Shown: positions 41,744-49,966 of the stretch, piece by piece
Layout: each line of letters begins with the position of its first letter
Numbering within the stretch: position 1 is the stretch's first letter
Position numbers and translations under genes: made by a program
The notes under the pieces: generated by a model
Database searches by the model: none
What the model was told of the DNA's origin: nothing
The model's input: the letters and a program-made list of their open reading frames with translations, nothing else
Assembly (NCBI GenBank): GCA_036511855.1
Contig: DATCBN010000004.1
Coordinates: 1 to 64,000, forward strand
Length of the DNA: 64,000 bases
Source of the DNA: Candidatus Eremiobacteraceae bacterium
GTDB lineage: Bacteria > Vulcanimicrobiota > Vulcanimicrobiia > Eremiobacterales > Eremiobacteraceae
Direction: 5' to 3'

Positions 41744-42673
41744 CTAGGCGCGGAGCAGGTTGCTGCTGAACATTCCGGCCGCGTCGGTCCAGGTGTTCGT
41801 CAATTCAAAACCGGTCTGGCTGGCAAGATCGGCAAGCCGTTCTCGATCGTACTTGTACGACGATTCGGTGTGGATGGTCTCGCCGCGATCGAAATGGACT
41901 TCTATCCCAAGGGCCGCGATCGGCACAGTTTGCTCCTCCCGGCTGACGAGATGCATTTCAACCCGGCCGAGACTTTCGTTGTAGTGCGCCCGATGTGCAA
42001 ATTTCCGAAGGTCGAACTTTCCGCCCAACTCGCGGTTGATGCGCGCTAGCACGTTGAGATTAAAGGCCGCCGTGACACCCTCAGAGTCGTCGTAAGCCGC
42101 TTCGAGCACCGCACGATCCTTTTTCAAGTCGGCGCCGAGCAAGAGCGCATCACGGTCTTTGAGCACTTCGTGCACCGCGCGCAAGGTGTTGACCGCGTCG
42201 TGCGGTTCGAAATTGCCGATGTTGGAGCCCAAGAACAGGACCATACTGCGGACGTCGCCGTTGCTCGAGATACTCTTCAGGCCCTCGAGATAGTCGGCGG
42301 CGACGCCGTCGACCATGATATTCGGATATTCGCGCGACAGCGCCTCAGAGCTAGCTTTTAACGCCGACGGCGAGATGTCGATCGGCCGGTAACGAAGTGT
42401 GGGCTGGCGTTCGAGCGCTGCGCTTATGATGCGGCGCGTTTTGATCGCGCTGCCGCTGCCCAATTCGATGAGGTCTATCGGAGAGCCGACCGCGTCGACG
42501 ATTTCGCGCGCGTGACGGTCGAGGATCTCATCTTCGGCTCGCGTGAGATAGTATTCGGGAAGAAGGCAAATCGCGTCGAAGAGCGACGAACCGAGATCAT
42601 CGTAGAAATATTTCGGTAAGAGCCGTTTCGGCGATGCCGACAACCCGGCTTTGACATCCTGAGCAAACGGCAC
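41744..42673 (-). CDS. egtD: EgtD-like SAM-dependent methyltransferase (DUF2260/ergothioneine type)
   Basis: A 309-residue enzyme of the histidine-specific methyltransferase family, which makes trimethyl-histidine (hercynine), the first step of ergothioneine synthesis. PKYFYDDLGSSLFDAICLLPEYYLTR at the N-terminus and the SAM loop LIELGSGSAIKTRRII are diagnostic; VLFLGSNIGNF and the LLLGADLKKD segment follow. No EgtB-like sulfoxide synthase is in the window, so the product is not certain. I choose GTG 42673 because AAGGTG lies five bases upstream and the length fits the family; longer in-frame starts to 42775 would overlap the divergent hydrolase gene. Confidence 0.87.
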   Translation of the reverse strand: MPFAQDVKAGLSASPKRLLPKYFYDDLGSSLFDAICLLPEYYLTRAEDEILDRHAREIVDAVGSPIDLIELGSGSAIKTRRIISAALERQPTLRYRPIDISPSALKASSEALSREYPNIMVDGVAADYLEGLKSISSNGDVRSMVLFLGSNIGNFEPHDAVNTLRAVHEVLKDRDALLLGADLKKDRAVLEAAYDDSEGVTAAFNLNVLARINRELGGKFDLRKFAHRAHYNESLGRVEMHLVSREEQTVPIAALGIEVHFDRGETIHTESSYKYDRERLADLASQTGFELTNTWTDAAGMFSSNLLRA

Positions 42674-42734
42674 GCTGGCACCTTGCGCGCCCGCGCTGGA
42701 GGTCCCTGCGCTTCGCGCGCGAACCGCGCCCGCC

Positions 42735-43532
42735 ATGGAAAAGCTCATCAATTTCGACGACGGCGCGTCGACCACGCTCGAGACGTGGGGCCAAGACGAA
42801 CCCGCGCTGCTGTGCGTGCATGGGATGACAAGTTCTCGAAAAGCGTGGACCCGCTTGGCTGAAACATTCGCCGGCCGTTATCGCATTTGTGCGTACGATC
42901 AACGCGGGCACGGCGATTCGACCGAGTTCAACGGGCCGATGACGCTCGCACGCGGCGTCGCAGATCTACGCGCGGTCGCCGGACACATCGACGGCAATAT
43001 CGCGGCGCTCGTCGGTCATTCGTGGGGCGGCGCGATCGTGATATTGGCAGGATTCGATTCGCTCGCGAAGTCCGTCGTCGCAATCGATCCGGTGCTCAGA
43101 GTCTTGCCCGATACGTGGCGCCGCGAATACTTGGATGACGCCGAGACCGACTTCGCCAAACCGTTCGACGAGTTGGCGCAAGATCTGCGCGGCCGTCTCG
43201 CGGAGTGGCCGGCGATCGATGTCGAAGGGAAGATGCACGCCGTGCGGCACATGACCGCCGAACCCATCGCGCGCCTCGGCAGCGATAACCGGGTCGAAGA
43301 GGGCGGGTGGAATATTCTCAGCGACGTTGCGGCCTACCCTAAACCGCTGCTCGTATTCGCAGCGCAGCCGGGCGAATCGGTCATGTCCGACGACGATGTA
43401 GCCGTGCTGCGTGCCACCGGCGGCGTGAACGTAACGGTGCACGAATATCCCGATCACGGCCACAATCTGCATCGCACCGCGTTCGAACGGTTCGTTGCGG
43501 ATCTGACGGCGTTCCTAGATAGTCAAAGATAG
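42735..43532 (+). CDS. alpha/beta hydrolase
   Basis: A 265-residue soluble hydrolase with the canonical set: oxyanion-loop LLCVHGMTSSRKAW, RGHGDS, nucleophile elbow GHSWGG (Ser near residue 96) and a C-terminal His in DHGHNLHR. The acid is probably the Asp in the region after QPGESVMSDDD. Relatives split esters, lactones or C-C bonds; substrate unknown. It lies 61 bases from egtD, divergently. No ribosome site precedes ATG 42735. Confidence 0.85.
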   Translation: MEKLINFDDGASTTLETWGQDEPALLCVHGMTSSRKAWTRLAETFAGRYRICAYDQRGHGDSTEFNGPMTLARGVADLRAVAGHIDGNIAALVGHSWGGAIVILAGFDSLAKSVVAIDPVLRVLPDTWRREYLDDAETDFAKPFDELAQDLRGRLAEWPAIDVEGKMHAVRHMTAEPIARLGSDNRVEEGGWNILSDVAAYPKPLLVFAAQPGESVMSDDDVAVLRATGGVNVTVHEYPDHGHNLHRTAFERFVADLTAFLDSQR

Positions 43533-43548
43533 TTCTCTTAAAAAGGTG

Positions 43549-43612
43549 GGGTGAGCGATGCTCACCCTAGTACGGGAACAAAAAAATGGGCAAGCGATGC
43601 TTGCCCTAGTAC
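43549..43612 (-). repeat. family A palindromes, two leftward copies
   Basis: Copies at 43549-43573 (stem GGGTGAGC/GCTCACCC) and 43588-43612 (GGGCAAGC/GCTTGCCC), both leftward, after the stop of the leftward DUF5069-like gene. The second is followed on its strand by CATTTTTTTG, a terminator-like T-run. Confidence 0.9.
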
Positions 43613-43641
43613 GATGGCCCTCAGAAACAAAGGGTCGTTCG

Positions 43642-44088
43642 TTACTTCGCGGCCATCACGTGCAGGTCGTGAAGATCCTCGAGGATGTTCAGCGTCACTG
43701 CGTCTTTGACGTCCGAGCCGGTCAAGCCGATGTCGCCTTGGATGCGCTTGACCGTGTCGTCGCCGTGGATATAACCCTTCACAGCGTCGTTGTGTTTCTT
43801 GATCGTGTCTGCATCGGTCTTGCCGTTGGCCTTTACCCAGGCCTCGAATTGGACGTACGTGGGCTTCGTGGTCTTGACGAACTCGATCACTTTCTCGCGT
43901 TCGAGGCCCAAGTCGGAGATCGTCATCTGATCGAAGCCTTTGCCGCAATAGTCATGGCCGTCGGGCAACATGCCCGCGTTGCCGAGTGTGAGCTTCGTCC
44001 ATAGCCGCGGCAGGTGCATGGCGCCGAGCGGTCCGACCGTCGACGAGCTGATGATGGGGATGTATTTGGTGTCGGTTGCGGTAGCCAT
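43642..44088 (-). CDS. DUF5069-like small protein
   Basis: A 148-residue cytoplasmic protein. HLPRLWTKLTLGNAGMLP, then CGKGFDQMTISDLGLEREKVIEFVK and the later WVKANGKTDADTIKKHND resemble the DUF5069 family, whose function is unknown. GGAGGT lies about ten bases before the ATG. It is mostly helical with no export signal. It is separated from the dehydrogenase gene (44137) by about 50 bases and may share its promoter. Confidence 0.65.
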   Translation of the reverse strand: MATATDTKYIPIISSSTVGPLGAMHLPRLWTKLTLGNAGMLPDGHDYCGKGFDQMTISDLGLEREKVIEFVKTTKPTYVQFEAWVKANGKTDADTIKKHNDAVKGYIHGDDTVKRIQGDIGLTGSDVKDAVTLNILEDLHDLHVMAAK

Positions 44089-44136
44089 TTCAGAGAGACC
44101 TCCAATAGTAGAGAGCGAGTGAAGCGAAATGCGTCG

Positions 44137-45042
44137 TCAGTTCTTGGACGCGACGGCGCGCCGCGATTTGAACGTCAGTTCTGCGATGCCCGATTTGTCG
44201 AGTTCTCCCAACCCAGCCGCGCACATCGCGTCGAATTGCTGTTTCGATGCGGCCGCGACGGGAAGATCGAGTTCGGCCTCGCGCCCGAGCTCGAGCGCGA
44301 TCCCCGAATCCTTCGCCGCGTGCGCGGCAGAGAAATAACATGCATGATCGTGGTTTTGCATGTCCTCGCCGTCGGTTTCCAAAACCCGAGAATTGGCGCC
44401 GGTCTGCGCGAATATTTCGCGGAGCATCGTGAGATCCAATCCAAGGGCTTCGCCTAATCCAAGTCCTTCGGCGAGCCCGGCGGTGTTGATGTTCATGACC
44501 ATGTTGACAAGCGCTTTGACTTTTGCGGCCCGGCCTGCCGGTCCCACATAGCGCAGCGACGAGCTCATCTTGTCGAGGATGGGTTTGACGTGATCGAACG
44601 TCAATCGTTCGCCGCCGCACATGAGGTAGAGCGTGCCGTCTCGGGCTTGCGAAATCGAGCTGGCCATGCAGGCTTCAAGCGACTGCGCGCCGCGCGCCTT
44701 TGCGAGCGTCTCGACTTCGACGTGCACATCGGGCGTGATGGTGGCGCAGTTGATGAAAACCTTGCCGGCGGCGCCGTCCAACAGCGAGGCGCCCGATTCC
44801 GCGAAGATGCTCCGCATGGCCGCGTCGTCGGTGACGACCGTGATGATGACGTCGGAAAGTTCGGTGACTCTGGCCAGCGTGCGCGCAGCCTCGGCGCCGA
44901 TCTCCGCCGCGAGCGCGCCGGCCGACTCAGGGCGTGCATCGTACACGGCAGCGACGCTGAAGCCGGTGTCTTTCAAACGGCGCGCGATGTTGGAACCCAT
45001 CCGTCCAACGCCGACAACGCCGATCTTCGGAGAAGACGCCAT
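44137..45042 (-). CDS. beta-hydroxyacid (3-hydroxyisobutyrate-type) dehydrogenase
   Basis: A 301-residue NAD(P)-dependent dehydrogenase. The Rossmann loop GVVGVGRMGSNIARRL opens the protein, the nucleotide-binding half ends near residue 165, and the helical half carries GPAGRAAKVKALVNMVMNINTAGLAEGLGLGEALG with the conserved catalytic Lys. Members oxidise 3-hydroxyisobutyrate, tartronate semialdehyde or similar acids, or reduce succinic semialdehyde; the substrate is open. GGAGGA stands eight bases before the ATG. Glutamate dehydrogenase is the next gene upstream. Confidence 0.88.
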   Translation of the reverse strand: MASSPKIGVVGVGRMGSNIARRLKDTGFSVAAVYDARPESAGALAAEIGAEAARTLARVTELSDVIITVVTDDAAMRSIFAESGASLLDGAAGKVFINCATITPDVHVEVETLAKARGAQSLEACMASSISQARDGTLYLMCGGERLTFDHVKPILDKMSSSLRYVGPAGRAAKVKALVNMVMNINTAGLAEGLGLGEALGLDLTMLREIFAQTGANSRVLETDGEDMQNHDHACYFSAAHAAKDSGIALELGREAELDLPVAAASKQQFDAMCAAGLGELDKSGIAELTFKSRRAVASKN

Positions 45043-45117
45043 GCAGTTATGTCCTCCTCGCCCAAAGTCGGGGCGGCTGTGGTTAGGCGCGCCCCGTTCG
45101 CTTTCCCCTTGTGGCCC

Positions 45118-46395
45118 CTACGGATACACGCCGCGCAGCATGGTGGCTTCCGCAACGCGGCCGACAGCCAACACGTATGCACCGCGACGCATGTTGATCT
45201 TGTGCTGCTTCGCGCGATCGTAGGTGTCGCGGAACGCGCGGACCATCATGCGCTTGAGGCGGTCGTTGACCTCGTTCTCCTCCCAGAAGTTCTCCTGAAG
45301 GTTTTGCACCCACTCGAAATACGAAACCGTCACGCCGCCGGCGTTCGCCAAGATATCGGGCAGCACCATGATGCCGCGATCGAACAAGATGTCGTCTGCT
45401 TCGGGCAGGGTGGGGCCGTTCGCCGCTTCGGCAACCACTTTGGCGCGGATGCGCGGCGCGTTCTCGGCGGTGATGACTTTCTCAAGCGCGGCCGGGATCA
45501 ACACTTCGCACTCGTATTCAAGCACGTCTTTGTTCGATGCCGCAGCGCCGCCGCTAAAGCCAGTCACCGAACCGGTTTCGGCTTTGTATGCGACGAGTTT
45601 CTTGACGTCGAGTCCCTTGTCGTTGGCGATGCCGCCGTGGCTGTCGGACACTGCGACAATCTTGTACCCGGCGTCTTGCATGAGTTCGGCTGCGTGCAAT
45701 CCGGCGTTGCCGAAACCTTGAATGGCCACGCGCGCGCCCGCTTGCTCCATGCCCAATTCTTTCAGCGCTTCGTCGACGACGAACATGCACCCGCGCGCCG
45801 TGGCTTTGTCGCGGCCGAGCGATCCGCCGATCGCGATTGGCTTGCCCGTGACGACGCCGGGAATCGAATAGCCGCGCAGCATGGAGAACGTATCCATGAT
45901 CCACGCCATGATCTGCGGCGTGGTATAGACGTCGGGTGCGGGGATGTCGCGCTCGGGGCCGATGATGATGGAGATCTCGCTCGTATAACGGCGCGTGAGA
46001 TGTTCGAGCTCGCGCATGTCCATATTTTTAGGATCGCAAATGATGCCGCCTTTTGCGCCGCCGAACGGAATGTTTACCAGCGCGCATTTCCAAGACATCC
46101 ACATCGCAAGGGCCTTGACCTCGTCGAGCGTGACGTCGGGATGGAACCGGATGCCGCCCTTCGCAGGTCCGCGCGACATGTTGTGCTGCACGCGATAGCC
46201 TTCGAACACGCGGATCGACCTGTCGCTCATCTCGCACGGCACTGAAACCGTGAGGATTCTCTTGGGGACGCGCAAATACGCGTGAATACCGGAGTCCAGA
46301 CCGATGAGCGTGGCGACATCGTCCAACTGCGCCTGCGCCATCTCCCAGACGTTGCGCGACGCCTGCGCCGCGGATCGATCGAGCGTTGACGACAT
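45118..46395 (-). CDS. gdhA: glutamate dehydrogenase
   Basis: A 425-residue enzyme that interconverts glutamate and 2-oxoglutarate plus ammonia. Substrate-site motifs RVQHNMSRGPAKGGIRFHP and WKCALVNIPFGGAKGGI include the two catalytic-region lysines; the C-terminal Rossmann domain has RVAIQGFGNAG. Length and the PAKGGIRFHP type match the NAD-dependent hexameric GDH found in archaea and many bacteria. An AGGGGAG ribosome site precedes ATG 46395; the in-frame ATG at 46461 would lie in the leader hairpin. A strong hairpin at 46431-46460 stands in its leader. Confidence 0.94.
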   Translation of the reverse strand: MSSTLDRSAAQASRNVWEMAQAQLDDVATLIGLDSGIHAYLRVPKRILTVSVPCEMSDRSIRVFEGYRVQHNMSRGPAKGGIRFHPDVTLDEVKALAMWMSWKCALVNIPFGGAKGGIICDPKNMDMRELEHLTRRYTSEISIIIGPERDIPAPDVYTTPQIMAWIMDTFSMLRGYSIPGVVTGKPIAIGGSLGRDKATARGCMFVVDEALKELGMEQAGARVAIQGFGNAGLHAAELMQDAGYKIVAVSDSHGGIANDKGLDVKKLVAYKAETGSVTGFSGGAAASNKDVLEYECEVLIPAALEKVITAENAPRIRAKVVAEAANGPTLPEADDILFDRGIMVLPDILANAGGVTVSYFEWVQNLQENFWEENEVNDRLKRMMVRAFRDTYDRAKQHKINMRRGAYVLAVGRVAEATMLRGVYP

Positions 46396-46430
46396 GAAGT
46401 CTCCCCTCGCGCTGTGAAGCGCAACAGCAA

Positions 46431-46460
46431 TGCGGCCTCGGCATCCATGCCGGGGCCGCA
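46431..46460 (-). promoter_or_regulatory. 14-bp leader hairpin of gdhA
   Basis: TGCGGCCTCGGCAT and ATGCCGGGGCCGCA (one G-T pair) are separated by only two bases. The hairpin is 36 bases upstream of the gdhA start, in its probable 5' leader; a weaker GCTGT/ACAGC stem lies between. It has no T-run after it on the gene strand, so it is not a simple terminator. Confidence 0.4.
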
Positions 46461-46652
46461 AGGCTTCTGCGCGAGCGGGACCGTTTTCCCGTCAGCCGGA
46501 CGTCACAGTGTGCGACGCCACGACGTATGGGGCCGATTTTCCTAATGCCGATATAGCCGGGCCCAATCAAGCGGCCCAAACTGTCGGTTCATTTTCTTTT
46601 AATAAGGGGACGGCCGATACTACGAGCGATCGACCCAGCATTTGTTAGGAGA

Positions 46653-46739
46653 TGGTGCCGAAGACAGGACTTGAACCTGCACGTCCTTGCGGACACAAAT
46701 ACCTGAAACTTGCGCGTCTGCCAATTTCGCCACTTCGGC
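46653..46739 (-). tRNA. tRNA-Leu (anticodon CAG)
   Basis: An 87-base class II tRNA with encoded CCA (46653-46655). The acceptor stem GCCGAAG/CTTCGGC, the long variable arm (TGTCCGCAAGGACG) and the T-arm AGGTTCAAGTCCT are clear. The anticodon arm CAAGT-TTCAGGT-ATTTG gives anticodon CAG at 46705-46703, reading CUG. A TATG-like leader region is shared with the divergent Rieske oxygenase gene. It is the only tRNA I find; no selC (tRNA-Sec) is present in the window. Confidence 0.95.
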
Positions 46740-46826
46740 GCGAGCATTTATGTTCGGAGAGCCTAGGAGCGCTCCTTCCCCGCCGCGCCGACCAAAGAGG
46801 GCGCACTCCGCTGCGTCCGTAAGCGA

Positions 46827-47957
46827 ATGTGCGTGGATACGCACGTCGGGCCTCATACGGCCAGTCTTGAGCGCACTCTGCCGCGCGCATATTATTTCGA
46901 CGACGCGATCTATAACCGCGAGCGCGAACGGATCTTTTTCCGCGACTGGTTCTTAGCATGCCGAGACGAGCAGATCACCGTGCCGGGTGACTATCGAAGT
47001 GTCGGCGTGGCCGGCGAAAGCGTCATCATCGTGCGAGGCAAGGACGGCGCATTGCGTGCGCACTACAACGTCTGCCGGCATCGCGGCAGCAGGCTCGTCC
47101 CCGAAGAATCGTGCGGCACGTTCGCAGGCGGCATCCGCTGTCCATATCATTCGTGGACGTACGAATTCGACGGCCGCTTGCGCACCGCGCCTTTTCTCGA
47201 AGATGCGGACGGCCTGCACAAAGATGAGCTCGGCTTGCATCGTGTGGGCATCGACGTTTGGGGCGGCTTCGTCTTCGTGAATCTGACACCGGAAGCAGCG
47301 GCTGCCGAGGGACGCACGCTTGCCGTGCAGTTGGAAGGCGTGCCCGAGCGGCTGAAGCGGTATCCACTTTCCGAGCTCCGCATCGGCGCCACCATCACGT
47401 ACGAGATCGCAGCCAACTGGAAAGTGATGCTCGAGAATTACAACGAGTGCTATCACTGCGCCGGCGTGCATCCGGAGTTATCCGCGCTCGTTCCTTCGTT
47501 CAAGAAAAAAGGCGGGGCGGACTTGGATTGGGAGCGCGGCATTCCCCATCGCGAAGGCGCGTACACATTCACCTTTAGCGGCACGACAGACCGCGCGCTG
47601 TTCGCCGGCCTCGACGACGACGAACGCACGAGGCACAAAGGCGAACTGATCTATCCCAATTTCTTACTGAGCCTCTCCGCCGATCACGTCGCAGCTTTCA
47701 CGGTCTTTCCGCGTGGTCCGCTCGAGACCACGATCGTCTGCGACTTCCTCTTCCATCCCGACGAGATACGCAAAGCCAGCTTCGACCCGTCGGACGCAGT
47801 TGAGTTTTGGGATCTCACAAATCGCCAGGATTGGAAGATCTGCGAAAGCGTGCAGCGCGGCATGGGCTCGCGCGTGTGGGAGTATGGATACTACGCGCCG
47901 ATGGAGCGCTGGAGCTTGGATCTCCGGCGCTACGTGAACGAACGGCTCGGCCCTTAG
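46827..47957 (+). CDS. Rieske-type oxygenase alpha subunit (betaine/choline/carnitine group)
   Basis: A 376-residue ring-hydroxylating-type oxygenase. The Rieske [2Fe-2S] site is CRHRG ... RCPYHSW (about residues 84-110). The mononuclear iron site is in ENYNECYHCAGVHPEL (about 195-210), with both His. This spacing and the length match the subgroup that demethylates or hydroxylates quaternary amines (GbcA, CntA, choline monooxygenase). A separate reductase is needed and is not in the window. Its stop overlaps the GTG of the FAD oxidase gene (TAGTG), so products are probably coupled: betaine or a relative to dimethylglycine/sarcosine. Substrate is inference from neighbours. Confidence 0.85.
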   Translation: MCVDTHVGPHTASLERTLPRAYYFDDAIYNRERERIFFRDWFLACRDEQITVPGDYRSVGVAGESVIIVRGKDGALRAHYNVCRHRGSRLVPEESCGTFAGGIRCPYHSWTYEFDGRLRTAPFLEDADGLHKDELGLHRVGIDVWGGFVFVNLTPEAAAAEGRTLAVQLEGVPERLKRYPLSELRIGATITYEIAANWKVMLENYNECYHCAGVHPELSALVPSFKKKGGADLDWERGIPHREGAYTFTFSGTTDRALFAGLDDDERTRHKGELIYPNFLLSLSADHVAAFTVFPRGPLETTIVCDFLFHPDEIRKASFDPSDAVEFWDLTNRQDWKICESVQRGMGSRVWEYGYYAPMERWSLDLRRYVNERLGP

Positions 47958-49123
47958 TGGCGCGCGATTTCGACTACATCGTCCTGGGCTTGGGCGGCAT
48001 CGGCAGCGGCGCCGCGTATTGGTTGGCCAGGCGCGGCTCCGTCACGGTGCTCGGACTCGAACAGTTCGAACTTGGCCACGTGCGCGGCGAGTCGCAAGAC
48101 CACTCGCGCATCATCCGGCTGTCATATCATGCGCCGAACTACGTCCGTTTGGCGAAGCGGGCGTACGAATCGTGGGCCACTCTCGAAGCGGAAAGCGAAT
48201 CGCAACTCGTGCTCAAGACCGGCGGCTTGGATCTCGGCCCGCGCGCGGGGGCGATTCCGCTGCAAGGCTACGCCGACGCGATGACGGCGTGCGACGTGCC
48301 GTTCGAGCGGCTCGATTCGCGCGAGATCATGCGGCGTTGGCCGCAATTCACGCTGACCGACGACATCGAAGGGCTATTCCAAGCCGAGAGCGGCATCGCA
48401 ATGGCGGCGCGAGCGAACGATGCTCATCGCAAGATGGCGCGTGCCCATGGCGCGGTCTTGCGCGACAACGCGCCGGTCGAGCGGATCACCGACCACGGCG
48501 GCGAGATCGAGGTCAGCGCCGGCGGCACGACCTACCGCTGCGGCAAGCTTGTGATCGCCGCAGGTCCGTGGACCAATCGCGCGCTCGCCAATTTCGATAT
48601 CCACATGTCGCTCGAGATCACAAAAGAACAGGTGACGTATTTTGCGGCGCCCGATCCATCGGCGTTCGCGCCCGGCCGGTTTCCGGTGTGGATTTGGATG
48701 GACGATCCGTCGTTCTACGGCTTCCCCGTTTTCGGCGAGGCCGGCCCGAAAGTGGCGCAAGACGCCGGCGGCAAACCCGTGGACGCCGACACGCGAACCT
48801 TCGAACCTGATGCGGAAAACTTCGCGCGCGTCGAAGGGTTCTTGCAGCGTTATCTCCCGTCGGCGCTCGGTCCAGTGATCTATACGAAGACGTGTCTCTA
48901 TACGCTTACGCCGGATCGCGATTTTGTGATCGACACCGTTCCCGGCCACCCCGACATTTCGTTTGCGATCGGCGCCGGACACGCGTTTAAGTTCGCGTCG
49001 GTCATCGGGCGCATTTTGGGCGAGCTAGTCGCAGACGGCAAGACACCAAGCGATATCGCCGCGTTCGGCGCCGGCCGTGAGATCCTGACGATGACCGATC
49101 CGCCGAAGTCGTATATGGTATAA
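47957..49123 (+). CDS. monomeric sarcosine oxidase-like FAD enzyme
   Basis: A 388-residue flavoprotein of the MSOX/N-methyltryptophan oxidase family. The FAD loop is VLGLGGIGSGAAYWLARRG; DHSRIIRLSYH provides the basic active-site residues; KTCLYTLTPDRDF has the Cys that binds FAD covalently, followed by the substrate-site region GAGHAFKF. Length is exactly typical. It should oxidise a secondary N-methyl amine such as sarcosine to glycine, formaldehyde and H2O2. It is translationally coupled to the Rieske oxygenase, which would supply such a product. Confidence 0.9.
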   Translation: MARDFDYIVLGLGGIGSGAAYWLARRGSVTVLGLEQFELGHVRGESQDHSRIIRLSYHAPNYVRLAKRAYESWATLEAESESQLVLKTGGLDLGPRAGAIPLQGYADAMTACDVPFERLDSREIMRRWPQFTLTDDIEGLFQAESGIAMAARANDAHRKMARAHGAVLRDNAPVERITDHGGEIEVSAGGTTYRCGKLVIAAGPWTNRALANFDIHMSLEITKEQVTYFAAPDPSAFAPGRFPVWIWMDDPSFYGFPVFGEAGPKVAQDAGGKPVDADTRTFEPDAENFARVEGFLQRYLPSALGPVIYTKTCLYTLTPDRDFVIDTVPGHPDISFAIGAGHAFKFASVIGRILGELVADGKTPSDIAAFGAGREILTMTDPPKSYMV

Positions 49124-49124
49124 T
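49119..49124 (+). promoter_or_regulatory. TATAAT -10 box before the 49161 gene
   Basis: TATAAT at 49119-49124 overlaps the stop codon of the sarcosine oxidase gene. Transcription would start near 49131, giving a 30-base leader for the exported protein. No good -35 hexamer is seen at the right distance. Confidence 0.4.
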
Positions 49125-49160
49125 CCGAAACGTGAACCCCTCGGCCAGCGTTTCGCAGTC

Positions 49161-49673
49161 ATGAAGAAGCTGATTATCGCCCTCCTGCTCGTGGCGCCCG
49201 CTGCGGCGTCCGCCGCGCCGCTCGTCCCTTATCTGCCGGTGCCCAAGGACTCGGCGGTCATCTTGGACACCGGATCCACCAACACGCTGGGTTATCGCAT
49301 CGTCGTGCAGCAGTCAGGCGACGCAGAGTACATCAACGGATCGCGGCGCGCGAAGGTCGAGTTGCCACCGTCGCTCGCGGCACAGTTCTTCAAAGACGCT
49401 CAAGCCGCCATGCCGCTGACCGCTCGGGGCGCATCGGATTGCATGAAGAGTTCGTCGTTCGGCTCATCGTTGTTCGTGTGGTGGAAGGGTTCGCGTTCGG
49501 GCGATCTCACGTGCGGCGGCGCGAGCGCAGTCGCAAACGATGCGCTGAAGATCGCGCAATCGATCGGCATGTCCACAAGCGTGCGCACGCCGCTCGTTCG
49601 TCCGATACCGATGCTCACCAATGAGCCACGCAAGCCATTGCCTCCGCAGCCCATGCCGAGTCCGTCGCCGTAA
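49161..49673 (+). CDS. exported protein of unknown function
   Basis: A 170-residue protein with a clear signal peptide (KKLIIALLLVAPAAASA, cleavage near residue 19). The mature part begins with strands (SAVILDTGSTN, YRIVVQQSG), includes two cysteines (DCMKS and LTCGGA) that may pair, and ends in a Pro/Met-rich tail. The layout recalls small beta-sandwich inhibitors or envelope proteins, but I recognise no family. It probably has its own weak promoter. Confidence 0.65.
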   Translation: MKKLIIALLLVAPAAASAAPLVPYLPVPKDSAVILDTGSTNTLGYRIVVQQSGDAEYINGSRRAKVELPPSLAAQFFKDAQAAMPLTARGASDCMKSSSFGSSLFVWWKGSRSGDLTCGGASAVANDALKIAQSIGMSTSVRTPLVRPIPMLTNEPRKPLPPQPMPSPSP

Positions 49674-49966
49674 AAAGATTTTCGGCCCAGAACGTTTCGA
49701 CGAGTCAACGAAAGGACGCCAACGGACTTAAAGTTTCGCGATGAGGCCCGCGGATGCTCACTCGCGGGCTTGGGCGCGGTGCTCTTTATTACGTCGCTTG
49801 TCGAGGGAAGCGGCCCGGCATTTGGATGGAGTGGTTGCGTCTACCACTGTGGCTTTAGACTATGTCGCCGTTACTTCGCTCGTGGCCGTCATTCTCGGGA
49901 CCTACCTTGCTTACAGGAAACCGCCAAATATGTGACGCTCTTTGCGGGTCGTACGATAGACCTGAG
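49674..49966. other. mostly non-coding gap with a hairpin and a possible short membrane peptide
   Basis: Contains the perfect stem GCCCGCG/CGCGGGC around 49744-49770. A short rightward frame (49741-49935, 64 codons) ends with a hydrophobic stretch of the form VAVTSLVAVILGTYLAY, which could be a membrane helix, but its N-terminal half is low-quality and has no ribosome site. It may be a remnant. No palindrome of family A or B is present. Confidence 0.2.

Noticed and set aside
42734-42737. Overlapping divergent start codons in CCATGG for egtD and the hydrolase
   Set aside because: A later GTG at 42673 with AAGGTG five bases upstream fits the EgtD family and removes the overlap.
49741-49935. 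Separate small membrane protein gene
   Set aside because: No ribosome site, poor N-terminal half, no homologue recognised; noted only as a possible remnant.
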